A stretch of DNA of 49,688 bases, taken from positions 1 to 49,688 of the forward strand of contig CAIQVS010000136.1 in the NCBI GenBank assembly GCA_903875345.1, written 5' to 3'. The number at the start of each line of letters is the position of its first letter. Within the stretch, counting starts at the first letter, position 1. Below the pieces are notes generated by a model. The model ran no database searches. It saw only the letters and a program-made list of their open reading frames with translations, and was not told where the DNA came from. Positions 40,291 to 49,560 of this stretch are shown one piece after another. A program made the position numbers and the translations under genes. The DNA comes from an uncultured Pseudomonadota bacterium. Lineage in GTDB: Bacteria; Pseudomonadota; Alphaproteobacteria; UBA9219.

Positions 40291-40923
40291 TCATGCCGCA
40301 CTCTCCTTGCGGCTCAGTTCGGCGAGGCTCAGGCGAATGATGTCGTTCAACTTAGCTTCAGGATTGCGGCGAGTGACGGCGGTGACAGCGGAGAAAGCCT
40401 CAGCGCGGCGATAGCCAAGATTGACCAGCGCCGACAGCGCATCGCGGGCGATGCCTCCGGACGCGGAAATATCGGCGGCGGCGCCCATGTCCGAACCCGA
40501 TGAAACATGCCCTGCGACGAAAGCCGGAACCTTGTCCTTCAATTCGGTGATGAGCCGCAAGGCCAGTTTCGGCCCAACGCCATCGGCTTGCGCCATCGCG
40601 GCTTTGTCCTGCGAGGCGATGATCGTGACGAGCTGCTCCGGCGACATCGAGCCGAGAATCGACAGCGCCACTTTCGCTCCCACCCCCTGCACGGTGGTGA
40701 GCAGATTGAACCAGTCTTGTTCTTCAGCCGTGGCGAAACCAAACAGATTGATCGCATCCTCGCGCACCTGCGTTTCGATCAGCAGCGACACCGCCGCGCC
40801 CGCCGGACCGATTTGCCGCAACGTCCGCGCCGAGCAGGCGACACGATAACCGACGCCGTTCACGTCGACAATCGCCTGCGATCCCATAAACCGTTCGAGC
40901 GTGCCGCTGAGTTTGGCGATCAT
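40291..40923 (-). CDS. ruvA: Holliday junction protein RuvA
   Basis: Start set at MIAKLSGTLERFMGSQAIVDVNGVGYRV; LLTTVQGVGAKVALSILG, ADGVGPKLALRLITELKDK. Confidence 0.95.
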   Translation of the reverse strand: MIAKLSGTLERFMGSQAIVDVNGVGYRVACSARTLRQIGPAGAAVSLLIETQVREDAINLFGFATAEEQDWFNLLTTVQGVGAKVALSILGSMSPEQLVTIIASQDKAAMAQADGVGPKLALRLITELKDKVPAFVAGHVSSGSDMGAAADISASGGIARDALSALVNLGYRRAEAFSAVTAVTRRNPEAKLNDIIRLSLAELSRKESAA

Positions 40924-40930
40924 AGAAGTG

Positions 40931-41437
40931 TTATCCCGCAGCCTTTGATGATTGCAACAGTCCCCTATGATGCGCGTGCGTAACAGCGACGGCAAGAGCG
41001 TCGGCGGCATCAGCGGCGAGCTTGCCGGAGCCGGGCAAAAGTATCCCCATCATCGCCTGAATCTGGTTCTTGTCGGCATGGCCGTAGCCGGTGACGGACT
41101 GCTTGACGCGATTAGCGGGGTATTCGCTGACCGTCAGCCCGGTTTGTGCCAAGGCTAGCATCGCCGCGCCCCGCGCCTGCCCCAACTTCAACGCCGAGAG
41201 AGGATTTTTGTTGACGAAAGTCTCCTCGATCGCCGCTTCGTCGGGGCGGTGCTGCTCGACGATCGCCGTTAGCCCCCGCGCCAATTCATAAAGCCTCGCG
41301 GCCATCGGCAAATCAGGCTCAGGATTGATACGCCCTGCCGCCACATAGGACAGACGGTTGCCCTCCTGCCGGATGAGTCCCCATCCGGTATGCCGCAGGC
41401 CAGGGTCGAGGCCGATAATGGTCAAGGGACGAATCAT
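40931..41437 (-). CDS. ruvC: Crossover junction endodeoxyribonuclease RuvC
   Basis: 168 aa; IIGLDPGLRHTGWG, AAIEETFVNKNPLSALKLGQARG, DAADALAVAVTHAH. Confidence 0.96.
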   Translation of the reverse strand: MIRPLTIIGLDPGLRHTGWGLIRQEGNRLSYVAAGRINPEPDLPMAARLYELARGLTAIVEQHRPDEAAIEETFVNKNPLSALKLGQARGAAMLALAQTGLTVSEYPANRVKQSVTGYGHADKNQIQAMMGILLPGSGKLAADAADALAVAVTHAHHRGLLQSSKAAG

Positions 41438-41514
41438 CTTTGGACACTATTACATTCACAAATTCTTAAAACAATGCCGCTACTTTCCACCCAACCGGTT
41501 CTGGAAAGCTTTCC

Positions 41515-41964
41515 ATGATTTTTGAATGGTACCATTGGGCAATCTTGGGCGTTGTCCTCGTCGTCTCCGAGCTTGCCATACCGACTCTCGTGCTGGTTTG
41601 GTTCGGGCTGGGAGCGCTTGCGGTGGCGCTGCTGCTGGCCGTCGCACCCAATATGCCGATGATTCCGCAATTACTGGTCTGGTGCGCGGTGTCGGTCGCG
41701 TTGGTCGCGCTGTGGTTCCGGGTTCTGAAACCCTATCGCACCAAAACGCTTTCGGGTCGTTCTTCCGCCGGGGTTGTCGGCGAGGTCGGCATTCTGGTCA
41801 ATGATGTCGATGCGTTCCAAAAAGGCAAAGTACGGTTCCAAATCCCCGTCGTCGGTTCGGATGTGTGGGATTGCATCGCCGATCAACCGATCAAGGCCGG
41901 AAGCCGCGTGAAAGTCGTCAGCATCGAAGGCACCCTCGTCAAAATTAAATCTGCGGAGAATTAA
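41515..41964 (+). CDS. NfeD family protein
   Basis: 149 aa; N-terminal TM helices, C-terminal OB-like KVRFQIPVVGSDVWDCIADQPIKAGSRVKVVSIEGTLVKI. Confidence 0.9.
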   Translation: MIFEWYHWAILGVVLVVSELAIPTLVLVWFGLGALAVALLLAVAPNMPMIPQLLVWCAVSVALVALWFRVLKPYRTKTLSGRSSAGVVGEVGILVNDVDAFQKGKVRFQIPVVGSDVWDCIADQPIKAGSRVKVVSIEGTLVKIKSAEN

Positions 41965-41967
41965 ATC

Positions 41968-42834
41968 ATGAATGGCAGTCTTGTTTTTGTTCTCGTTCTC
42001 GCCTTTTTCGTCATCGTTACCATTTTGCGCAGCATTCGCATCGTGCCGCAGGGCGAGGAATGGATCATCGAACGCCTCGGCAAATACGACAGCACGTTTC
42101 CACCCGGCCTCAACATCATGATTCCCTATATCGACCGCGTCGCACGGCGCGTCACGACCAAGGATGTCATGCTCGACGTGCCGCAGCAGGAGGTCATCAC
42201 CAAGGACAATGCGGTGCTGGTCGTCAACGCCATCGCCTTCATCAAAATCACCAATCCGGTCAAGGCCGTGTACGGCATCGTCGATTTCGGCGATGCGATC
42301 CGCAACCTGATTATGACGACGTTGCGCTCGATCATCGGTGAGATGGAGCTGGATCAGGCGCTATCGTCACGCGACAAGATCAAGGCGCGCTTACGCGAAA
42401 GCATCGCCGAGGAAGTGCTCGACTGGGGACTAACCGCGAAATCGGTCGAGATTCAGGACATCAAACCGTCGCCGTCGATGCAAAAGGCGATGGAGCTTCA
42501 GGCCGCCGCCGAGCGCGAACGCAAAGCCGCCGTGACCAAGGCCGAAGGCGAAAAACAGGCGGCGATCTTGCAAGCCGAGGCGCGGCTGGAATCCGCCAAG
42601 CGCGACGCCGAGGCTCAGGTGACTCTGGCCGAGGGTTCGGCGCAGGCGATTCAAAAAGTCATGGCCGCTGCGACGGGTGCCGAGACTCCATTGCTCTACC
42701 TGCTCGGCGAGAAATACATCAAGGCAATAACGCAAATGGCGGATTCGCCGAACGCCAAAGTCGTCGTCCTTCCCGCAGACATACAGGAAACCGTGCGCGG
42801 GGTCATGGGGCGGTTCGGGAAAAACGCGGCGTAA
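41968..42834 (+). CDS. SPFH/band-7 (stomatin/QmcA-like) protein
   Basis: 288 aa; IRIVPQGEEWIIERLGKYDSTFPPGLNIMIPYIDRVARRV; paired with nfeD. Confidence 0.94.
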   Translation: MNGSLVFVLVLAFFVIVTILRSIRIVPQGEEWIIERLGKYDSTFPPGLNIMIPYIDRVARRVTTKDVMLDVPQQEVITKDNAVLVVNAIAFIKITNPVKAVYGIVDFGDAIRNLIMTTLRSIIGEMELDQALSSRDKIKARLRESIAEEVLDWGLTAKSVEIQDIKPSPSMQKAMELQAAAERERKAAVTKAEGEKQAAILQAEARLESAKRDAEAQVTLAEGSAQAIQKVMAAATGAETPLLYLLGEKYIKAITQMADSPNAKVVVLPADIQETVRGVMGRFGKNAA

Positions 42835-42838
42835 CGAT

Positions 42839-43426
42839 TCAGGCCGCGCCCCGAGGAAGGGCTTTCTGCAAAAACTCGATTTCCTCCGGCGTCGGCTGGC
42901 GACCAAGGATGGGGTTGCGCTGTGGGAAGCGGCCAAAGCGTTGGACGGTGTCGAAATGTTCCTCGGCAAGCGAGAGCCACGCGTTTTCCTTGGCGCGTTC
43001 ACGGATGTAATAAAGCGCGAGCCGTTGGTCGCCGAGATTTTCCGAATTCAAGAAAGGCAAGTAGAAGAATAATTTGAATCGGCGGTCGATGCGATCATCG
43101 AAATGCCGAATGATGCCTTCGCGCGCAAGTTCAATGGCTTTTTCATTAGTTTCAAACGCTTTGGCTGTACCACGGAACATACGATGCGGGAAAATATCCA
43201 GCAGAAGCAAGAGCGCCATCAGGCCTTCGGGCGTTTGTTTCCATACTTCTAGTTTGTCATTGACCGCCTGTTCGTAACGAAACGAGAATCGCTCGCGCAT
43301 CATCGCGTCAATGGTTCGGTCTTCCGAAAACCACCGATCGGGGCCTATTTCATAGACCCAATAATTAATAATATCGTCGGGTTCTGTAGCCATGACCTCG
43401 TATTCTAGCTTACAAAAGTTACGCAA
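42839..43426 (-). CDS. DUF924 family protein
   Basis: 195 aa; LLLLDIFPHRMFRGTAKAFETNEKAIELAREGI, RFKLFFYLPFLNSENLGDQ. Confidence 0.88.
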   Translation of the reverse strand: MRNFCKLEYEVMATEPDDIINYWVYEIGPDRWFSEDRTIDAMMRERFSFRYEQAVNDKLEVWKQTPEGLMALLLLLDIFPHRMFRGTAKAFETNEKAIELAREGIIRHFDDRIDRRFKLFFYLPFLNSENLGDQRLALYYIRERAKENAWLSLAEEHFDTVQRFGRFPQRNPILGRQPTPEEIEFLQKALPRGAA

Positions 43427-43553
43427 AGTTTAGTTTTGATAAAGTTCTACATTTCCGTCATCGTTTAATGACACACAAATCTGCCGTATCTATGCGCATT
43501 ATCATATCGATAAAGCTTTATAAAAATTTAAGACAAAGCATAGGCGTTTAACG

Positions 43554-43640
43554 ATGATGAATTTTCTTCTTGTTTTTGGCTGGACAATTATTCTGATACC
43601 TCTCATTTTGATCGCCATAATGCAGGAAATAGAGCCATGA
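43554..43640 (+). CDS. Putative 28-aa single-TM small protein
   Basis: atgatgaattttcttcttgttt... encodes MMNFLLVFGWTIILIPLILIAIMQEIEP; stop overlaps the rpiB start (ATGA). Below the ORF-track length cut-off. Confidence 0.4.
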   Translation: MMNFLLVFGWTIILIPLILIAIMQEIEP

Positions 43641-44083
43641 ACCAGAGTATCCTGATTGCCTCCGACCATCGTGGGTTGAATCTGAAAGCGCAGCTCACTG
43701 CGTGGATGACGGCGCATGGGTATCAGCCCCGTGACATCGGCACACATAGCGCCGAGCGTTGCGACGCGTCCGATTTTGCCAGTCAACTCGCCGGGGACAT
43801 CCGCGACGGAAAAGCCAACCGGGGTGTGCTGATTTGCGGAACGGGGCAAGCTATGGCGATGACCGCCAACCGTTACCGCGACGTGCGCGCCGCGCTCTGC
43901 GCCGACGTGACGACGGCACGACTGACGCGCCAGCATAACGATGCGAACGTTCTGGTGCTCGGCGCGGACATCATCGGCGCGGGCGTGGCCGAGGATTGCC
44001 TCGAGGCTTTCCTGACCACCGAATTTCTTGGCGACCGCTACGCCGAACGCCTTGAGAAACTCAAGGCGCTCGGCGGGCTGTAA
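43637..44083 (+). CDS. rpiB: Ribose-5-phosphate isomerase B
   Basis: 148 aa; ILIASDHRGLNLKAQL, ANRGVLICGTGQAMAMTANR. Confidence 0.92.
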   Translation: MNQSILIASDHRGLNLKAQLTAWMTAHGYQPRDIGTHSAERCDASDFASQLAGDIRDGKANRGVLICGTGQAMAMTANRYRDVRAALCADVTTARLTRQHNDANVLVLGADIIGAGVAEDCLEAFLTTEFLGDRYAERLEKLKALGGL

Positions 44084-44091
44084 CGGCCAAC

Positions 44092-45399
44092 TCAAGCCGC
44101 CGCACTTTTTTCTTCCTTATCCCGAAGGACGCCCGGCACCGGGAAGCGATTGCAAATGGCGCGGGTTTCGTCACGCAGCTTGGCAAGCGTTGCAGCGTCG
44201 TCCGAAGCCTTCAACGCGCGAATCATCAATCCCGCGAGCTGCTTCATCTCCGTTTCACCCATACCGCGCGCAGTGGCTGCGGGCGTTCCCAAACGAATGC
44301 CGCTCGGCTTCATCGGCGGCAGGGGATCGTCGGGAATGACCTGCTTATTGAGCGTAATTCCAGCGGCATCCAAAGCGACTTCGGCGACGTTGCCCGTCAA
44401 GTTAAACGACACGACGGTGTTGACGACCATCATGTGGTTGTCGGTGCCGCCTGTAACCAATTGCGCCCCACCCTCCGTCAACGATGTCGCAAGCGTCTTG
44501 GCATTGGCGATCACGTTCTTGGCGTAGGTTTTAAACGCAGGTTCGCTGGCCAGTTTCAACGTTATGGCCGTCGCCGCGACCTGATGCATGTGCGGCCCGC
44601 CCTGCAAGCCGGGGAACACCGACTTGTCGATTGCCGCGCCGAATTGCTTCTTGGCGACGATCAGGCCGCCGCGAGGTCCGCGCAGCGATTTGTGCGTCGT
44701 GGTCGACATCACATCAAAGCCGACATCCATCGGATTGGCGAGCGCCCCGCCCGCGATCAAACCACCGATATGGCTGACATCGGCGAAAGTCAGGGCTCCG
44801 ACCTCGTCAGCGATTTTCTTAAAACCGGCATAGTCAAGTTCACGCGGGTAAGACGAGAAGCCGCAGATAATCATCTTCGGTTTATGCTGCAAGGCCAGTG
44901 CGCGGACTTTGTCGAGATCGATCTTGCCGGAGGGAAGCTCGGTCTTATAGCGGATGAAGTTGAACACCTTGCTCATGTGCGACACAGGCGCGCCGTGCGT
45001 CAGATGGCCGCCATGCGACAGATCCATCGCGAGAATCGTATCGCCCGGTTGCAGCAAGCCGAAATAGACCGCCTGATTCATGGCGGAGCCGCCCAGCGGC
45101 TGCACGTTGGCGTATTCCGCTCGAAACAAAGCCTTGGCGCGGTCGCGTCCCAGCGTTTCGATGATGTCGGTGTTTTCCTGACCGCCGTAATAGCGGCGTC
45201 CGGGATAGCCTTCGGAATATTTGTTGTTAAACACCGAACCAAGCAGCGCGTACACTTCGGGGAAGCAGTAATTCTCGGACGGGATCAGTTCGATGCCGTC
45301 GCTCTGGCGCGTTTCCTCGTGCATCAGGGCGGTGAAAATCTCAGAATCAGATTTCTTGAGCTGGTCGAGCGCGGTGGCGGAATATGTAAAATTGGTCAT
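44092..45399 (-). CDS. glyA: Serine hydroxymethyltransferase
   Basis: 435 aa; IELIPSENYCFPEVYALLGSVFNNKYSEGYPGRRYYGG, MSTTTHKSLRGPRGGLI PLP lysine. Confidence 0.96.
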   Translation of the reverse strand: MTNFTYSATALDQLKKSDSEIFTALMHEETRQSDGIELIPSENYCFPEVYALLGSVFNNKYSEGYPGRRYYGGQENTDIIETLGRDRAKALFRAEYANVQPLGGSAMNQAVYFGLLQPGDTILAMDLSHGGHLTHGAPVSHMSKVFNFIRYKTELPSGKIDLDKVRALALQHKPKMIICGFSSYPRELDYAGFKKIADEVGALTFADVSHIGGLIAGGALANPMDVGFDVMSTTTHKSLRGPRGGLIVAKKQFGAAIDKSVFPGLQGGPHMHQVAATAITLKLASEPAFKTYAKNVIANAKTLATSLTEGGAQLVTGGTDNHMMVVNTVVSFNLTGNVAEVALDAAGITLNKQVIPDDPLPPMKPSGIRLGTPAATARGMGETEMKQLAGLMIRALKASDDAATLAKLRDETRAICNRFPVPGVLRDKEEKSAAA

Positions 45400-45579
45400 G
45401 AGAAGGCTCCGGGTTTAGATGTTCATCAAAAATGCCCAGGCGAGCGGCGTATTATTCCTGCGCTTCCCTGTGGTCGTCTCCACATTCACGCCAGTCACGC
45501 AGGATTTGTAACGCTGCCAATTTGCCGGATTCCCCGGCGGGGGGCAAGGGGTGGAGTTTGAAGCGTTTTCTCAACGAAA

Positions 45580-45606
45580 AACCCGCCATCACACGGATGG
45601 CGGGTT
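45580..45606 (-). terminator. Rho-independent terminator downstream of the heptad-repeat protein gene
   Basis: Perfect stem aacccgccat/atggcgggtt, 7-nt loop; minus-strand continuation is T-rich (gtttttcgtt). Confidence 0.85.
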
Positions 45607-45636
45607 AATCGTGACGGCTTTGATTTCTAACAGATG

Positions 45637-46305
45637 TTAATGTACCGCTCCCACTGCCCCATGTGGACGATTTTTCTGATTTTCATGGCGTTCCTGCTTA
45701 TCCTTGCGGATGTCCCTGTGGTCTTGACGATCCTGACGGCGGTCATGATGAATCTGCCTTGCATCATGCCCCATCTGCTGCCTGTTCTGATGGATCTGCG
45801 AACGATCCTGATGGATTTGTCCCCTGTCCTTGCCAATCTGGGAACGATCCTGATGGATTTGCTGCCGATCCTGATTGATCTGTTGCTGTTCCTGCTGCGC
45901 TCCGACGGTATTACCGCTGGCTTTGTCTTGCCGTTCAATTCGGCGGTCCTGTCGGATTTGCGAACGGTCGCTCTGAATCTGCGCGCGGTCGCTTTGTATT
46001 TGCGAACGATCACTTCGGATCTGTTCACGATCCTGCACGTTCTGCGCATGGTCGCTTTGTATTTGCGAACGGTCCTGCTGAATCTGCTGATGGCTTTCTT
46101 GCAAATTCTGGCGATCCTGATGAATGTCCTGCGCCAGAGGTCCCCCTCGCCCGCCTTGGTCGCCATAGCTGGGCGGTGTCGTCGGCGCGGTCGGGACAGT
46201 CGTCGGAGTCGTCGGATCGGGCGGCGTAGTCACCTGCGCGAAAGCCGGGTCGGCAATCAACAGGCTGATAATGGACGCCGACAAAAGTTTTTTATTGAAC
46301 ATCAT
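45637..46305 (-). CDS. Secreted/periplasmic heptad-repeat protein (QIxxDRx repeats), hypothetical
   Basis: Start at MMFNKKLLSASIISLLIADPAFA signal peptide after AAGGAG; Pro/Thr linker; many QIQSDRS/QIHQDRS heptads; own terminator. Confidence 0.78.
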   Translation of the reverse strand: MMFNKKLLSASIISLLIADPAFAQVTTPPDPTTPTTVPTAPTTPPSYGDQGGRGGPLAQDIHQDRQNLQESHQQIQQDRSQIQSDHAQNVQDREQIRSDRSQIQSDRAQIQSDRSQIRQDRRIERQDKASGNTVGAQQEQQQINQDRQQIHQDRSQIGKDRGQIHQDRSQIHQNRQQMGHDARQIHHDRRQDRQDHRDIRKDKQERHENQKNRPHGAVGAVH

Positions 46306-46429
46306 CGATCTCCTTGGTTGGGTGTTGTTCATGCTCGCGATCTGCTGCCGGAAACAAATCTACTCCGGGAAAAAGGCGTTCTTTTGTTGATTGATGCTTA
46401 ATTTACATTAAGCATAAGCAACGTAGTTT

Positions 46430-46987
46430 TTATTGCGGTCGGCCTCCGCCATTGCCTGAATGCATGCCTCCGCCTGCGGGCATATTCTGCAGAGCCTGAT
46501 AACAAGAATCCGAAATTTCCTTGAAGTGGTCTTTCAGACATTGGATGATTCGCCCGCCGCCCGGTTGAACATCATGGCAGAAATTCTGAGCGTCGTTGCG
46601 GCAAGCCTCGCGCGGTCCTCCGCCCTGCTGCGGCGGTCGTTGCATCACGCCTTGCTGATCGCTTCGCGGTGGATAATCATTCCCTGACGGAGCGGCGCCT
46701 TGATCATTTTCGGATGGAGGCTGATCTTCTGTTGCCGCAGCGCTCTTCAGCGCGGTGTAACAGCCATCCGAAATTTCCTTGTAATGTTCCTCAAGGCATG
46801 CCTGCGCCCGCGACGGATCGGATTGATCATTGGAACAGAAAGACTGAACGTCTTGCGCGCATGCCTCGCGCGGCCCACCACCTTGGCTGGCGGCGCAAAG
46901 CGCAGGCGACAACGCCCCAATAACGGAGATAAAAGCCAGAATTCGCGCATCGACGGTCATTGTCAGCGTTTTTTTGAAAAAAGGCAT
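46430..46987 (-). CDS. Secreted cysteine-rich repeat protein (GLG1-like repeats), hypothetical
   Basis: Start near MPFFKKTLTMTVDARILAFISVIGALSPALCA; two repeats GGGPREAC..D.Q.FC......R...CL..H.KEISD.CY.AL. Confidence 0.72.
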   Translation of the reverse strand: MPFFKKTLTMTVDARILAFISVIGALSPALCAASQGGGPREACAQDVQSFCSNDQSDPSRAQACLEEHYKEISDGCYTALKSAAATEDQPPSENDQGAAPSGNDYPPRSDQQGVMQRPPQQGGGPREACRNDAQNFCHDVQPGGGRIIQCLKDHFKEISDSCYQALQNMPAGGGMHSGNGGGRPQ

Positions 46988-47287
46988 CGGCAGGGTTTCC
47001 GTGATGCGAGAGATTGCCATAATCTTGCTCAAGCCACAAACGAATGGCCGACAATGGAGACCGCTTTTTATCACGCAAAAAGTTGATTTTTGGTAAACGG
47101 TGAGGAGTAGATTATTTCAACATGGCATCGTTTGCGCCAAAGTTTTCCGATAGCGCGCATCGCCAAAGCGCTACGCTTGAGGATACATTATGCTGCAATA
47201 CCGGATAATCGCGATTGGCTCGAAGTCGTATGCACGACAGGCGGCAGCATGGACACAGAGTAAAAGTTCACGAATAGGAGATCGTCC

Positions 47288-47860
47288 GTGAGGCACATCA
47301 CAGCTTTGACAGGCTTTCTTGTTTTGTTCATTCTGTTGGCTGACGGATCTTTTTCTTATGCTCAGGCAAGTCAGAGGGATCAGGCCATGTCCATGAAAAT
47401 AGAATCAACCGCGTTTGCCAATGGGGGAGAAATTCCCATCCAATATACAGGCGAAGGGGCAGACATATCGCCGCAACTTTCGTGGGAGGGCGTTCCAGCG
47501 GAGGCAAGAAGCCTTGTTTTGATTGTCGATGATCCGGACGCTCCCGATCCCGCAGCGCCAAAGATGGTTTGGGTGCATTGGGTGCTTTATAATATTCCCC
47601 CGTCCGTGACAGGATTTCCTGAGGGCGTGGAGGTGTTGCCTACAGGAACCGGCGAGGGGTTGAACGACTGGAAACGCACGGGCTATGGCGGGCCGATGCC
47701 CCCTGTCGGACGGCATCGTTATTTCCACAAGCTTTATGCCCTTGATACAACGCTTGATCTCGCGGGCACGCCAACCAAGACCGATGTCGAAACCGCCATG
47801 CGCGGGCATATACTGGCCGAAACGGTTTTGATGGGAACCTATCAAGCGAAGGGAAAGTAA
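47288..47860 (+). CDS. YbhB/YbcL (PEBP/Raf kinase inhibitor-like) protein, secreted
   Basis: 190 aa; signal peptide, PQLSWEGVPAEARSLVLIVDDPDAPDP, WVHWVLYNIPPSV, GRHRYFHKLYALD. Confidence 0.92.
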   Translation: MRHITALTGFLVLFILLADGSFSYAQASQRDQAMSMKIESTAFANGGEIPIQYTGEGADISPQLSWEGVPAEARSLVLIVDDPDAPDPAAPKMVWVHWVLYNIPPSVTGFPEGVEVLPTGTGEGLNDWKRTGYGGPMPPVGRHRYFHKLYALDTTLDLAGTPTKTDVETAMRGHILAETVLMGTYQAKGK

Positions 47861-47890
47861 GCCCTCGCAAGATTCAACAGAAAACTTGCG

Positions 47891-49546
47891 GTGACGCGTT
47901 ATTCAGATGGGGAACAAATGGCAATAGGACGAGATCGGCTCAAGCGCTTTGTGGCGCTTTTTGTCTGCATATGTTGTTACGTCGTTGCTGCAATTCTGTG
48001 CCTCTTTGCGTCATCCGGAATTTTTCCGATCAACACCAATGACGGATCGAATTTTCTCTTGCAGGCGCTTTACGCAGCTCAGGGACTAACGCCATACAGG
48101 GACTATGGCATTGTGTACCCACCCGGCATTGCGCTCTTTTTCGGAAACCTGCTGCATATCACCGACGGCGGCGTGTTTATCAGAATCGTCTGGCTGATCG
48201 CTTGCTTCTTGCTTGGTGTCAATGCGTTTCTGATGACGCGTTTCAAAGTTGGCGTCACCACGCGCCTCATCGGCAGCGGTCTTATAACGCTTGTTGCCAC
48301 GCAGCCTATTGTAGTTCTGTTTCGCAATCATGGATCGGAGCCTTTTACCGCTCTCTTGCTACTTACTCTGGTTCTGCTTTCGATCCAGTATATTTTTTCG
48401 GAAACACGTTCGACTATCCGGCTGGTTTCTCTTTCTCTGTGTAGCCTCTGCATAACGATGGTGCGTTGGGATCGGGCATTCGCCGTCGCATGCCTCGACT
48501 TCGCCGCTACAGGACTCGTTTTTATTGCAGCTTGGCGAGGATTTTTCCAGCCGCAAGATAAATCCAAAGCCCTTCAACTGGCGCGACGAATGGGCGAATC
48601 CTCAGCGGCAATTTTTGCTGGCGCAACTATAGCCTTAGCTTTGATAGCGATCTACGCGATCAGCTCCAACTGTTGGTCGGAAACCTTGTGGTACATATTT
48701 CGCCTGCCCCTGCAGGTCATGCCCTACCGAACCCTGCCTTTACCTTCATTCGATATTCTGGAAGCCGATGGCCTTTGGCAAACAGGCATTATGGCAATCA
48801 TCGTCATGGCTGGCGCAAGTCTCTATATGGTTGCAAATGCCAAGGCTCATTCATCTTCGTCTTTTGCCAAGCTCGGCGAGTGCTTACTGCTCCTAGCCGC
48901 TCCAGTGGCAATGCTGCCTTATGCTTTCGGCCGATCGGATGCCGCGCATTTCATACCTTTGGCCAGCATGATAGCCGGAACGCTTATTATTGCCTGCATC
49001 ATTTGGAATAATCTCAAAGTTCGGCTCGCTTTACTGACAATGTTAGTGGTGCTGTTTGTCCCGCTCTCGGACCAACTCGTATATCTATATTCCTTAATTT
49101 ACAATATGGAACAGAACGAACTGTCTCCATTCCAGAACGGCCGCTTTCAGAAAAATCTTGAATCATCAACGGGCGATTGTGCAAAGCTGATTCCCAATGG
49201 CACTCATTCAATTTTTGTCGGGCACACATCATACGCTCATTTCATTGTCAGCCCGATGATACTTTATCTGGCGCGGCTTGACCTCCAGCCTGCGACACCC
49301 TACATTGCAGAAGATCCCGGCATTCAGAACACATGCGAATATGGCAGCAACATTGCTGACGATCTGCGCCGCGCACCGCGCCCGATGATTGCGTTTCTGT
49401 CTATGAGTCAGCAATGGCGGGAACCAAACGCTACCGAGACAATGACCAGTTGCAATCAGATTGAAAAGTTTCTTAGCGAAACGCCTTCTTCGACACTTGG
49501 TTATTGCATGGTGGGCTCGGACACTATGCGGGTCGTGGTTTATTAA
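47891..49546 (+). CDS. Polytopic membrane protein, possibly GT-C/GT39-like glycosyltransferase
   Basis: 551 aa; about ten hydrophobic segments; N-terminal loop DGSNFLLQALYAAQGLTPYRDYGIVYPPGIALFFG resembles the first loop of GT-C proteins. Confidence 0.6.
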   Translation: MTRYSDGEQMAIGRDRLKRFVALFVCICCYVVAAILCLFASSGIFPINTNDGSNFLLQALYAAQGLTPYRDYGIVYPPGIALFFGNLLHITDGGVFIRIVWLIACFLLGVNAFLMTRFKVGVTTRLIGSGLITLVATQPIVVLFRNHGSEPFTALLLLTLVLLSIQYIFSETRSTIRLVSLSLCSLCITMVRWDRAFAVACLDFAATGLVFIAAWRGFFQPQDKSKALQLARRMGESSAAIFAGATIALALIAIYAISSNCWSETLWYIFRLPLQVMPYRTLPLPSFDILEADGLWQTGIMAIIVMAGASLYMVANAKAHSSSSFAKLGECLLLLAAPVAMLPYAFGRSDAAHFIPLASMIAGTLIIACIIWNNLKVRLALLTMLVVLFVPLSDQLVYLYSLIYNMEQNELSPFQNGRFQKNLESSTGDCAKLIPNGTHSIFVGHTSYAHFIVSPMILYLARLDLQPATPYIAEDPGIQNTCEYGSNIADDLRRAPRPMIAFLSMSQQWREPNATETMTSCNQIEKFLSETPSSTLGYCMVGSDTMRVVVY

Positions 49547-49560
49547 GCCTAAGAGCCTGT

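Noticed and set aside
40082-40294. 70-aa minus-strand ORF (SLPLAGRVREGG ... PHPYPLPRGEG)
   Set aside because: Translation of the two REP-like repeats; not a credible protein gene.
44434-45561. 375-aa plus-strand ORF
   Set aside because: Antisense to glyA; shadow frame.
45670-46128. Possible CRISPR-like direct repeats
   Set aside because: The 21-bp periodicity is in frame with heptad codons and has no unique spacers or cas genes; coding tandem repeat, not CRISPR.
45634-46401. 255-aa plus-strand ORF with Leu/Ile-rich repeats
   Set aside because: Mirror image of the heptad repeats. The minus-strand frame has a ribosome-binding site, signal peptide and its own terminator; the plus frame is an artefact of repeat codons.
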